In this document: positions 6,725 to 14,109 of the stretch, piece after piece
Layout: each line of letters begins with the position of its first letter
Position numbering within the stretch: position 1 is the stretch's first letter
Source of the DNA: an uncultured bacterium
Lineage (GTDB): Bacteria; Bacillota; Clostridia; Oscillospirales; Acutalibacteraceae
Reading direction: 5' to 3'
Length of the DNA stretch: 17,277 bases
Assembly (NCBI GenBank): GCA_905215055.1
Contig: CAJMOH010000051.1
Coordinates: 1-17,277 of the forward strand
The notes under the pieces: generated by a model
Seen by the model: only the letters and a program-made list of their open reading frames with translations
What the model was told of the DNA's origin: nothing
Databases searched by the model: none
Made by a program: the position numbers and the translations under genes

Positions 6725-7168
6725 TTATGGACCTTTCCAATGCTTCAACTGCGGCAAATAGCCCTGCAAATATGTCCTGACCTGCTCCGGCGTCCAGCTT
6801 TCGTTGGACATGGCGCCTTCCAAAAAATCTAGCAGCTCTTCCAAGGAGGAGTAGGCAAACTTACCCTCTGTGTAGCACCATTTGCAGTATTCCTCGTTCA
6901 AGGAGCCGTCTGGCTCCCGGCTGAGAACAGAGTCCTCCAAGGGCATGCCGCAGCACTGACAAACAAGCTTCCGGGGCGAACCCAGCAGCGTGTTGATAGA
7001 CACATCATACAAAGCTGAAAGGAGCTGGAGCGTTTCCGGGGTAGGAAGGGTCTCCCCTGTTTCCCAGCGAGACACCGCTTGCCGGGTAACGAAGATTTTT
7101 TCCGCCAGCTCCTCTTGAGACAGGCCCCGCTCTTTCCGCAGGGACCGCAGAACATCTTTTGCTTCCAT
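6725..7168 (-). CDS. XRE-family regulator with C-terminal zinc ribbon
   Basis: This is a 147-residue two-domain protein. Residues 5-63 form a typical XRE helix-turn-helix (VLRSLRKERGLSQEELAEKI, then VTRQAVSRWETGETLPTPETL). Residues 68-104 form a putative zinc ribbon with cysteines 70, 72, 73, 95 and 98, of the CxxCGMPL...YCxWCYxxGxF type. The tail to 147 is helical and acidic, matching the 'putative zinc ribbon' family often attached to XRE domains in Firmicutes. Role: a probable DNA-binding regulator, with metal binding structural or sensory; the target is unknown. The ATG at 7166-7168 was chosen because GAGGTG lies 7 nt upstream. An in-frame ATG at 7237 lies upstream of the promoter and is rejected. 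The predicted leader is only about 14 nt. Confidence 0.85.
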   Translation of the reverse strand: MEAKDVLRSLRKERGLSQEELAEKIFVTRQAVSRWETGETLPTPETLQLLSALYDVSINTLLGSPRKLVCQCCGMPLEDSVLSREPDGSLNEEYCKWCYTEGKFAYSSLEELLDFLEGAMSNESWTPEQVRTYLQGYLPQLKHWKGP

Positions 7169-7188
7169 TTCGTTCACCTCGCCTATCC

Positions 7189-7217
7189 AGTATAGCGGAA
7201 AAGGCGCCGCGGCACAA
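7189..7217 (-). promoter_or_regulatory. Promoter of XRE/zinc-ribbon regulator
   Basis: On the minus strand TTGTGC (7212-7217), 17-bp spacer, TATACT (7189-7194). It lies between the asnS terminator and the regulator gene, so the regulator is probably not co-transcribed with asnS. Confidence 0.65.
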
Positions 7218-7238
7218 GCAACCATCTGTTGCGGCATA

Positions 7239-7266
7239 GAAAAAGCCCGCGCGTGCGCAGGCTTTT
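7239..7266 (-). terminator. Intrinsic terminator of asnS
   Basis: On the minus strand AAAAGCCTGCG pairs with CGCGGGCTTTT (one T-G pair), leaving a loop of about four bases, and runs into TTTTTC. It begins about 12 nt after the asnS stop codon. Confidence 0.85.
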
Positions 7267-7277
7267 CGATTTTACGA

Positions 7278-8669
7278 TTAGAACTCCGCAGAGCCGGTAG
7301 TGCGGGGGAAGGGCAGCACGTCCCGGATGTTAGAGATACCGGTGAGGTACATTACCAGCCGGTCAAAGCCAATGCCAAAGCCGGAGTGGACCGTAGTGCC
7401 AAAGCGGCGCAGATCCAGATACCACCACAGATCCTCCTCGCTCATGCCCAGCTCCAGCATACGGTTCTTCAGCACCTCGTAGCGCTCCTCCCGCTGGCTG
7501 GCGCCCACCAACTCCCCAATGCCGGGAACCAGCAGGTCTGTGGCGGCCACGGTCTTGCCGTCGTCGTTCAGGCGCATGTAGAAGGACTTGATATCCTTGG
7601 GATAGTCGGTGACAAACACCGGCCGGCCGAAATGCTTCTCCGCCAGGAACCGCTCGTGCTCGGTCTGGATGTCCTCGCCCCAAGCGGCCTTGTACTCAAA
7701 CTCGCTGTTGTGCTCCTCCAGAATCTTCACCGCGTCGGTGTAGGTAACGCGGGCAAAGTCAGAGGCGGCAACATGGCGCAGACGGTCCAAAAGTCCCTTA
7801 TCTACAAACTGGTTGCAAAATTCCATGTCCTGGGGGCAGGTTTCCAGCACATAGTTGATGACGGATTTCACAGCCGCCTCAATCACGTCCATGTCGTCGC
7901 TCAGGTCGGCAAAGGCGATTTCCGGCTCGATGTGCCAAAACTCAGAGGCGTGCCGGGGGGTGTTGGAGCGCTCCGCCCGGAAGGTGGGGCCAAAGGTATA
8001 CACCTTGGAAAAAGCCTGGGCCATGGTCTCCACCTGAAGCTGGCCGGAACCGGACAGAAACACCTGCTTCTGGAAGAAATCCTGGCGGTAATCCACCGTG
8101 CCATCCTCAGACTTGGGCAGGTTGTTCAGGTCCAGGGTTGTCACCTGGAACATCTCTGCTCCCTCGCAGTCCGTGGTGGTGATCACCGGCGTGTGGATGT
8201 AGACAAAGCCGTTTTCCTGGAAAAACTTGTGGATTCCATAAGCCGCCGCGGAACGGATGCGAAACGCGGCGCTGAACAGGTTGGTACGTGCCCGCAGGTG
8301 GGGAATGGTCCGCAAAAACTCCACTGTGTGGCGCTTCTTTTGCAGGGGATAATCGGGAGTGGAAGAGCCCTCAACCACAATCTGGGAGGCGTGAATCTCA
8401 AAGGGCTGCTTGGCCTGGGGCGTTTCCACCAGAGTGCCTGTCACCCGCAGAGCCGCGCCCACATTTTGAGAGGCGATCTCCTTGAAGTTGTCGATTTTTC
8501 CGTCCTCGAACACAACCTGAACGCCCTTAAAAGACGTGCCGTCGTTGAGATCGATAAAGCCCAGCACCTTCGAGTCACGGATGGAACGCGCCCAACCGCA
8601 CACGGTGACAGTTTTTCCCGCATAGGCGGAAAGGTCCTTATAAAACGATGCCACTTCTTCTCTTTTCAT
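7278..8669 (-). CDS. asnS: Asparaginyl-tRNA synthetase
   Basis: It charges tRNA-Asn with asparagine using ATP, as a cytosolic class IIb synthetase. The 463 residues match the usual bacterial length. Residues 20-100 form the OB-fold anticodon-binding domain (TVTVCGWARSIRDSK at 20-34, FIDLNDGTSFKGVQVV at 38-53). Class II motif 2 is FRAERSNTPRHASEFWHIEPE (230-250), and motif 3 is GFGIGFDRLVMYLTG (430-444), ending in the usual PFPRTTGSAEF-type tail. The ATG at 8667-8669 is the only good in-frame start, but its Shine-Dalgarno is unusually distant (see the leader entry). No T-box leader is visible, unlike many Firmicute synthetase genes. The gene has its own promoter and terminator, downstream of tRNA-Ser. 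The presence of AsnS implies direct Asn-tRNA formation. Confidence 0.97.
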   Translation of the reverse strand: MKREEVASFYKDLSAYAGKTVTVCGWARSIRDSKVLGFIDLNDGTSFKGVQVVFEDGKIDNFKEIASQNVGAALRVTGTLVETPQAKQPFEIHASQIVVEGSSTPDYPLQKKRHTVEFLRTIPHLRARTNLFSAAFRIRSAAAYGIHKFFQENGFVYIHTPVITTTDCEGAEMFQVTTLDLNNLPKSEDGTVDYRQDFFQKQVFLSGSGQLQVETMAQAFSKVYTFGPTFRAERSNTPRHASEFWHIEPEIAFADLSDDMDVIEAAVKSVINYVLETCPQDMEFCNQFVDKGLLDRLRHVAASDFARVTYTDAVKILEEHNSEFEYKAAWGEDIQTEHERFLAEKHFGRPVFVTDYPKDIKSFYMRLNDDGKTVAATDLLVPGIGELVGASQREERYEVLKNRMLELGMSEEDLWWYLDLRRFGTTVHSGFGIGFDRLVMYLTGISNIRDVLPFPRTTGSAEF

Positions 8670-8677
8670 ACATTGGC

Positions 8678-8704
8678 ACAGCCCAGCGGCTGCTCCCTTC
8701 CTTT
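8678..8704 (-). promoter_or_regulatory. Distant Shine-Dalgarno plus hairpin in asnS leader
   Basis: In the asnS leader the only strong ribosome-binding sequence, AAAGGAAGGGA (8694-8704), lies more than 20 nt from the ATG. Between them GCAGCC (8688-8693) can pair with GGCTGT (8678-8683) around GCTG, leaving eight bases before the start codon. Folding this hairpin would restore normal spacing. The pairing is seen directly; its role is inferred. Confidence 0.4.
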
Positions 8705-8728
8705 CTGTAATATCAAACTTTGCCTTTT

Positions 8729-8758
8729 ATCATACCGCACCAACAATGGGTTTGGCAA
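8729..8758 (-). promoter_or_regulatory. Promoter of asnS
   Basis: On the minus strand TTGCCA (8753-8758), 18-bp spacer, TATGAT (8729-8734). The leader is about 50 nt. Confidence 0.6.
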
Positions 8759-8759
8759 G

Positions 8760-8803
8760 GGAAAATAAAAGAAAAACGCTGAATTCTCGTGAATCCAGCG
8801 TTT
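8760..8803 (-). terminator. Intrinsic terminator of tRNA-Ser
   Basis: On the minus strand AAACGCTGGATTC (8791-8803) pairs with GAATTCAGCGTTT (8774-8786), with one G-T pair and a loop of four, followed by TTCTTTTATTTTC. It begins four bases after the tRNA CCA end. Confidence 0.85.
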
Positions 8804-8806
8804 AGA

Positions 8807-8892
8807 TGGCGGAGAGGATGCGACTCGAACGCACAATGCCTTGCGGCACACCACATTTCCAATGTGGCTCCTTACCATTAGAATACCTCTCC
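8807..8892 (-). tRNA. tRNA-Ser(GGA): tRNA-Ser (anticodon GGA), CCA encoded
   Basis: Acceptor GGAGAGG (8886-8892) pairs with CCTCTCC (8811-8817), followed by discriminator G and an encoded CCA (8807-8809). The anticodon stem CCACA/TGTGG encloses TTGGAAA, giving anticodon GGA, which reads UCC and UCU. The long variable arm (stem around TGCCGCAAGGCA) and discriminator G are serine-tRNA identity features. The T arm is GTGCG-TTCGAGT-CGCAT-like. It is transcribed alone from its own promoter, with its own terminator, upstream of asnS on the same strand. Confidence 0.96.
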
Positions 8893-8907
8893 GTGTGGCG
8901 CTTGATT

Positions 8908-8936
8908 ATTATAACGGATGTCTCTCAAAAAATCAA
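8908..8936 (-). promoter_or_regulatory. Sigma-A promoter of tRNA-Ser
   Basis: On the minus strand TTGATT (8931-8936), 17-bp spacer, TATAAT (8908-8913), with a start predicted fewer than 10 bases before the tRNA 5' end. The 272-bp gap 8893-9165 otherwise holds an AT-rich stretch with a doubled ATTCAAAAAA motif near 8944-8963 and the divergent ppx promoter; no coding potential is seen. Confidence 0.8.
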
Positions 8937-9102
8937 GGGGGTAATTCAAAAAAATTCAAAAAAACTTGCGAGGACAGTTTTTCACCGGAAAGAAAAAGGC
9001 ATTTTCCTTGGAAAGCAGGAGGATTCCCTCTTATTTTGCCGTTTCTTATGTTAAATCCATGTAAAATGGGCAAAAAACCGTGTTAAAACATGGGAACTTG
9101 AT

Positions 9103-9131
9103 TTGAATATACGCTTTTGTTTTGATATAAT
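9103..9131 (+). promoter_or_regulatory. Sigma-A promoter of the ppx-ppk operon
   Basis: TTGAAT (9103-9108), 17-bp spacer, TATAAT (9126-9131), then a leader of about 28 nt carrying AGGAGGGA before the TTG start. Confidence 0.8.
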
Positions 9132-9165
9132 TAGGACAATACATTCTCCATAGGAGGGATACCCC

Positions 9166-10713
9166 TTGAATAAAAAAAGCGCCGCCCGCACGGCCGCCGT
9201 AATTGAGATCGGCTCAAACAATGTGCGGATGCGGGTCTCTCAGTGGACCAAGGGCAATGTGGTCACTTTGGACCGCCTGGAATATCCGGTAGGGCTGGGA
9301 CACGACGTATTTTCCAGCGGAGACATCAGCTTTGACAGCCTGCGGGAGCTTTCCAGCGTGCTGGCGAAATTTACTGCGGCTCTGCGCTCGTACAACATTG
9401 AAAAGCCAAAGGTGATCTCCTGCACCGCCCTGCGGGAAGCCAAAAACCGCGCTCTGGTGGTGGACCAGCTGAAGGTTCGCAACGGGCTGGAGGTCAACGT
9501 TTTGGAGGACAGCCAGGAAAAAGCCTATATCTATAAGGAAGTGATTCAGCGCCTGGGAGACGCCAAGCTTCAGCAGGGCAACACCATGATAGCCTATGTG
9601 GGCTCTGGCAGCATAGGCGTGGCGGTGTATGACGGCCAAAAGGTGATCTATTCTCAGAACATTTCCATGGGCGCTCTCAAGCTCCATGACGTGCTGCGCC
9701 ATCTGCATCAGGAGGCAGAGGACTTTTACTACATTATTGAAGAGTATCTGGATTCTATCTTTAACCGGATCGCCATCACCCGCTTTCAGGTGAAAAACCT
9801 GATTCTCACCGGCTCTCAGCTGGAGCTGGTGGCCCGGCTGTGCGAGGCGAAAAAAGCCGGCATTCCCTATCAGATCAGCGTGAAAAAGCTGACCTCGCTG
9901 TACCAGTCCATCCGGTCTGCCACAGCGGAAAGCATTGCCGACCGCTTTAGCATCACGGAGGAGCGGGCAGCTTTGCTTTACACCTCTCTCTCCATTTACA
10001 ACGCGCTGCTTCGGTTCTGCCCCCAGGCGGAAAACGTGATCTCTCCCCCGGTGGATATTTCCGAGGCCATGCTGCGGTATCAGCTGGTTCCCAAGGCAGA
10101 GGCCGGCTTGGCAACGTACCTGCGGGAAAGCGCCCTCGCCTGTGCCCAGACCACAGCTCTCAGCTTTGGCTGCAATTTAGAGCATTCCGCCTATACGGGA
10201 CAGATTGCCTGTCAAATCTTTGACAAGCTGAAAAAAATTCACGGCCTTGACGTTTCCAAACGGCTTTTGCTGGAGCTGGCCTCCACTCTGCACAGCTGCG
10301 GCAGCTTTGTCAGCGTGCGGCAGCACAGCCAGTGTACCTTTGATCTGATCAAAGGCATGGACATTTTCGGCCTGCGGCAGCAGGATGTATTGGAGACAGC
10401 CTTTGTGGCCGGCAGCAGCTCCAACGCGCTGACCACCGAGGAAAACCCGGACTTTGCCTGGCTGCCAATGGAAGAGCGGATTGTCATTTCCAAGCTGGCG
10501 GCTATTTTCCGGCTGGCCAACGCCCTGGACAAGTCCCACCGGCACAAGCTGCGGGACCTGAAAATCCAGCTGGAGGACGACCAGGTGCTGTTTAAGGCCA
10601 AGGCCTCGGAAAACACCCTGCTGGAACGGTGGGCCTTTGCGGAATCGGCCCAATATTTCAAGGAAGTGTTCGGCTTATCCCCCGAGCTTTCCATCAAATT
10701 TGATATGATATGA
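9166..10713 (+). CDS. ppx: Ppx/GppA-family protein, divergent active site
   Basis: Ppx/GppA proteins release phosphate from polyphosphate or act on pppGpp. This 515-residue protein has the ASKHA-fold N-terminal half (about 9-300) and a C-terminal HD-like helical half (about 315-450). Motif 1 reads VIEIGSNNVRM (12-22), Asp replaced by Glu. E118 appears to match E. coli Ppx catalytic Glu121. The second phosphate motif, canonical VDIGGGSTE, is AYVGSGSIG (143-151), so the residues matching Asp143 and Glu150 are Tyr144 and Gly151. In the C-terminal half the HD motif is LHSCG (H376-S377) and HHKHS is RQHSQ. The start is TTG with AGGAGGGA 8 nt upstream. It precedes ppk by 10 bp, which supports a polyphosphate role, but phosphatase activity is doubtful and a binding or regulatory function is possible. 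Confidence 0.82.
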   Translation: MNKKSAARTAAVIEIGSNNVRMRVSQWTKGNVVTLDRLEYPVGLGHDVFSSGDISFDSLRELSSVLAKFTAALRSYNIEKPKVISCTALREAKNRALVVDQLKVRNGLEVNVLEDSQEKAYIYKEVIQRLGDAKLQQGNTMIAYVGSGSIGVAVYDGQKVIYSQNISMGALKLHDVLRHLHQEAEDFYYIIEEYLDSIFNRIAITRFQVKNLILTGSQLELVARLCEAKKAGIPYQISVKKLTSLYQSIRSATAESIADRFSITEERAALLYTSLSIYNALLRFCPQAENVISPPVDISEAMLRYQLVPKAEAGLATYLRESALACAQTTALSFGCNLEHSAYTGQIACQIFDKLKKIHGLDVSKRLLLELASTLHSCGSFVSVRQHSQCTFDLIKGMDIFGLRQQDVLETAFVAGSSSNALTTEENPDFAWLPMEERIVISKLAAIFRLANALDKSHRHKLRDLKIQLEDDQVLFKAKASENTLLERWAFAESAQYFKEVFGLSPELSIKFDMI

Positions 10714-10723
10714 GGTGTGCTTC

Positions 10724-12850
10724 ATGGCAGAGAAAAAAATGCCCTATTATAACCGGGAGCTAAGCTGGATGGACTTTAACGCGCGGGTGCTGGAGGAGGC
10801 CCTGCGGAAAGACAACCCCCTGATGGAACGGCTGCGCTTTCTGGCCATTACCGGCTCCAACCTGGACGAATTTTTCATGGTTCGCGTGGCGGGCGTCAAG
10901 GACCAGGTGAACGCCAATTACAAGCAGAAAGGGAACACCTTTGACCTGACTCCCCAAGAGCTGCTGCCCTTGCTGGAGGAAAAGACCCATCGCTTTATGG
11001 AGCGGCAGTATTCCTGCCTGCACCGGTCCATTGTTCCCATGCTGGAGAAGCAGGGCATCCGCTTTCTGGGGATTGAGGATATGGACGAGGAGCAAAAGGC
11101 ATATTTGTCCCGCTATTTTCAAAAGGTCCTCTTCCCCGTGCTGACGCCCTTGGCCGTGGACGGCAGCCGGCCCTTCCCCCTGCTGGCCAATAAATCCCTG
11201 AACATTGCCGTGTGCCTGAAAAGCAAAGAGCATCGCAAGGAGGAAAAGGTTTTCGCCATTGTACAGGTTCCCTCCATTCTTCCCCGGTTTTTGGAGCTGC
11301 CCTCCAAGGAAGGCCGGGAATTCACCCTGTTGGAAGATGTGATTATCCACAAGCTGGACGAGCTGTTTGAGCTGCACGACATTGTGGCGGCCTGCCCCTT
11401 CCGGGTTACGCGGAACTCTGACCTGGAAATTGACGAAGAGGCCGAGGACTTTATGAGCGAGGTGAAAAAGTCTATCCGCAAGCGGAAGAGAGGCGCCCCT
11501 GTGCGGCTGGAGCTGCTGAACAAATGCAGCCCCGACATTAAGGCGTTTCTGGTAGAAGAGCTTGGCATGAAAAAATCTGAAATTTACGAGCTGCCCGGAC
11601 CCCTGGATTTGACATTTCTCTCCAAGTTTGCCGGGGTGCGTGGGTTTGAGTCTCTGTGCTTCGCCCCCATCCGGCCTGTGAACCCGCCGGCGGATTTCTG
11701 GGGCTACACCGATATTTTCCAGGCTATTCGGGAAAAGGACCGGATGGTGCATCACCCTTACGAGAGCTTTGACGTGGTGGTGCGTTTTATTGAGCAGGCC
11801 GCCGAGGATGAAAACGTGCTGGCCATCAAGCAGACGCTGTACCGTGTCTCTGGAAACTCCCCCATTGTGGCGGCGCTGATCAAGGCCGCGGAAAACGGCA
11901 AGCAGGTGACGGTTCTGGTAGAGCTGAAGGCCCGCTTTGACGAGGAAAACAATATCAACTGGGCCAACAAGCTGGAAAAGGCAGGCTGTCACGTCATTTA
12001 CGGCCTGCAAGGATTAAAGACCCATTGTAAAATCGCCCTGGTGGTGCGCCAGGAGGACGACGGCATCCGCCGCTATCTGCATCTGGGTACGGGCAACTAC
12101 AACGACTCCACCGCGAAAATCTACACGGACATTGGCCTGTTCACCTGCAACAGCCAGTACGGCTCCGACGCCTCCTCCCTGTTCAATGTGATTACCGGCT
12201 ATTCCCGGCCGCCGGAGTACCGCCACTTTGTGGTGGCCCCCCACGGCATGCGGACCTTCTTCTGCCGGATGATCCGCAACGAGACGGAAAACGCCAAGCG
12301 CGGCCTGCCCAGCGGCATCACCGCCAAGGTCAATTCCCTGGTGGACCCGGAGATTATCTCTCTGCTGTACGAGGCCTCTCAGGCCGGGGTGCCGGTAAAG
12401 CTGATTGTACGGGGCATCTGCTGCCTGATTCCCGGACTGGAGGGCATCAGCGAGCACATCACCGTCATCAGCATTGTGGGCCAGCTGCTGGAGCACAGCC
12501 GGATTTTCAAATTTGCAAACGGCGGCAGCCCCAAAATCTACATGGGCAGCGCCGACTGGATGCCCCGCAACCTGGACCGGCGTATCGAGCTGGTGTTCCC
12601 CATTGAGGATGAGGATCTGAAGCAGCGGGCCTTTGAAACCCTGGATATCCTTCTCAGCGACAACACCAACGCCCGGATGATGCTGCCGGACACCAGCTAT
12701 CAGCACATCAGCCGCCGGGGAAAGACAGCCTGCACCGCCCAGCTCACCTTCTACGGCATCGCTCAGGAGCGCCTGAAGGCCAAGCAGGAGGTAGAACAGG
12801 ACAGCCCCTTGATTCCCATCCATTCCGCGGAAGAGGCCGGAAAAGCTTGA
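10724..12850 (+). CDS. ppk: Polyphosphate kinase 1
   Basis: It reversibly polymerises the gamma-phosphate of ATP into inorganic polyphosphate and is usually membrane-associated. The 708 residues match PPK1. The N-terminal domain contains the ELSWMDFNARVLEEA and GSNLDEFFMVRVAG blocks. The two phospholipase-D-like catalytic domains carry THCK (H434) and EHSR (H591), equivalent to E. coli H435 and H592. HLGTGNYNDSTAKIYTDIGL and GSADWMPRNLDRRIE are also typical. The ATG at 10724 is preferred over the in-frame GTG at 10715 because GAGGTG lies 7 nt upstream of it. This ribosome-binding site overlaps the stop codon of the preceding Ppx homolog, indicating translational coupling. Its TGA stop lies inside the -35 box of the next promoter. 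All key residues appear intact. Confidence 0.96.
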   Translation: MAEKKMPYYNRELSWMDFNARVLEEALRKDNPLMERLRFLAITGSNLDEFFMVRVAGVKDQVNANYKQKGNTFDLTPQELLPLLEEKTHRFMERQYSCLHRSIVPMLEKQGIRFLGIEDMDEEQKAYLSRYFQKVLFPVLTPLAVDGSRPFPLLANKSLNIAVCLKSKEHRKEEKVFAIVQVPSILPRFLELPSKEGREFTLLEDVIIHKLDELFELHDIVAACPFRVTRNSDLEIDEEAEDFMSEVKKSIRKRKRGAPVRLELLNKCSPDIKAFLVEELGMKKSEIYELPGPLDLTFLSKFAGVRGFESLCFAPIRPVNPPADFWGYTDIFQAIREKDRMVHHPYESFDVVVRFIEQAAEDENVLAIKQTLYRVSGNSPIVAALIKAAENGKQVTVLVELKARFDEENNINWANKLEKAGCHVIYGLQGLKTHCKIALVVRQEDDGIRRYLHLGTGNYNDSTAKIYTDIGLFTCNSQYGSDASSLFNVITGYSRPPEYRHFVVAPHGMRTFFCRMIRNETENAKRGLPSGITAKVNSLVDPEIISLLYEASQAGVPVKLIVRGICCLIPGLEGISEHITVISIVGQLLEHSRIFKFANGGSPKIYMGSADWMPRNLDRRIELVFPIEDEDLKQRAFETLDILLSDNTNARMMLPDTSYQHISRRGKTACTAQLTFYGIAQERLKAKQEVEQDSPLIPIHSAEEAGKA

Positions 12851-12874
12851 CAGGGATAAAATCTCTGTTAAAAT
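12847..12874 (+). promoter_or_regulatory. Promoter of pfkA
   Basis: A perfect TTGACA (12847-12852) overlaps the ppk stop codon; after 16 bp comes TAAAAT (12869-12874). The spacer contains a dyad, CAGGGAT-AAA-ATCTCTG. The leader is about 70 nt. Confidence 0.7.
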
Positions 12875-12951
12875 GATGTTGAAAGCATTTTTTGTGCGGA
12901 TTCGCGCAAGCAGGCAATCCGGCGGACTTCTTTTCAGAGAGGATGATCAAA

Positions 12952-14028
12952 GTGAAACGAGTGGGTATTTTGACAAGCGGCGGCGACTGCCAAGGCTTGA
13001 ACGCCGCTATTCGCGGCGTGGCCAAGGGACTCTATGAGGAATTTGGCAAGGAGCTGGAAATCTACGGCATTAAGGACGGCTATAAGGGCCTGATCTTTGG
13101 CGAATATAAAAAGATGGCGGAATCTGATTTTTCCGGCATTCTCACCCTGGGCGGAACCATCCTGGGAACCTCTCGCCAGCCCTTTAAGACCATACGGGTC
13201 ATTGATGAAAACAGCGTGGACAAGGTCAAGTCCATGAAGGAAAACTACAAGAAGATGAAGCTGGACTGCCTGGTAATTCTGGGCGGCAACGGCACCCAGA
13301 AAACCGCCAACCTGCTCAGCGAGGAAGGCCTGAACGTGATTCACCTGCCCAAGACCATTGACAACGACATTTGGGGTACGGACGTGACCTTTGGTTTTCA
13401 CAGCGCGGTGGAGATTGCCACCAACGTGATTGACTGCATCCACACCACCGCCACCTCTCACGGACGGATTTTCATTGTGGAGGTCATGGGTCACAAGGTT
13501 GGCTGGCTGACTCTCTCCGCAGGCATTGCCGGAGGCGCCGATGTGATTCTGCTGCCGGAGATCCCCTATGACATTGACAAGGTGGCCAAGTGCCTGAACG
13601 ACCGCATCAAGAAGGGCAAGAAGTTCTCCATTTTGGCTGTGGCGGAAGGGGCTATTTCCAAGGAGGAGGCGGCGCTTTCCAAGAAGGAGTTCAAGAAGTC
13701 CAGAGCCGATTTTCCCCACCCCTCCATTGTGTACCGCATTGCTGAGGAGCTTTCGGAGAAAATTGACAACGAGATCCGCGTCTGCGTGCCTGGGCATTTC
13801 CAGCGAGGCGGCAGTCCCTGCGCCTATGACCGTGTGCTGTGTACCCGCCTGGGCGCCACAGCCGCCCGGTTTATCAAGGAAAAAACCTTTGGCGTAATGG
13901 TGGGCATGGTGGGAGGCCAGTGCGTTCCTGTGCCGCTGAAGGACGTGGCCGGCAAGCTGAAATCCGTCCCTGTGGACTGCGACGAAATCAAAGCGGCCCG
14001 GCAGATCGGCATCAGCTTTGGCGACTGA
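12952..14028 (+). CDS. pfkA: 6-phosphofructokinase
   Basis: It phosphorylates fructose 6-phosphate to fructose 1,6-bisphosphate, the committing step of glycolysis. From the chosen GTG the protein has 358 residues. The sequence starts VKRVGILTSGGDCQGLNAAI, the usual PfkA beginning, with LGGNGT (110-115) and PKTIDND (133-139), in which D137 is the catalytic base, and a C-terminal GHFQRGGSP block. GTG 12952 is preferred because GAGAGG lies 9 nt upstream; ATG 12943 would sit on the Shine-Dalgarno itself. At positions that separate ATP- from pyrophosphate-dependent enzymes it has Gly114 (E. coli Gly104, ATP-like) and Lys134 (E. coli Gly124, where PPi enzymes have Lys), with Asn113 for Asp103. The phosphate donor is therefore ambiguous, though ATP is more likely. 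The next gene starts 81 bp downstream. Confidence 0.92.
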   Translation: MKRVGILTSGGDCQGLNAAIRGVAKGLYEEFGKELEIYGIKDGYKGLIFGEYKKMAESDFSGILTLGGTILGTSRQPFKTIRVIDENSVDKVKSMKENYKKMKLDCLVILGGNGTQKTANLLSEEGLNVIHLPKTIDNDIWGTDVTFGFHSAVEIATNVIDCIHTTATSHGRIFIVEVMGHKVGWLTLSAGIAGGADVILLPEIPYDIDKVAKCLNDRIKKGKKFSILAVAEGAISKEEAALSKKEFKKSRADFPHPSIVYRIAEELSEKIDNEIRVCVPGHFQRGGSPCAYDRVLCTRLGATAARFIKEKTFGVMVGMVGGQCVPVPLKDVAGKLKSVPVDCDEIKAARQIGISFGD

Positions 14029-14050
14029 CGGCATTTTTATCAAGATGTGT

Positions 14051-14075
14051 ACCCGGCTGGATTTTCCCGCCGGGT
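14051..14075 (+). terminator. Hairpin after pfkA, weak terminator or attenuator
   Basis: ACCCGGC (14051-14057) pairs with GCCGGGT (14069-14075) but is not followed by a T run, so termination is probably partial. pfkA and the downstream genes could be partly co-transcribed; no clear promoter was found in the 81-bp gap. Confidence 0.35.
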
Positions 14076-14109
14076 TCCGCTATTTCACTGAAAAAAGGGA
14101 GGACTGACA

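Noticed and set aside
8670..8735. T-box riboswitch in the asnS leader
   Set aside because: The leader is only about 50-60 nt, with no specifier loop, T-box sequence or terminator/antiterminator.
8941..8965. Doubled ATTCAAAAAA motif as a repeat array
   Set aside because: Only two short, low-complexity copies in an AT-rich gap; no CRISPR-like spacing.
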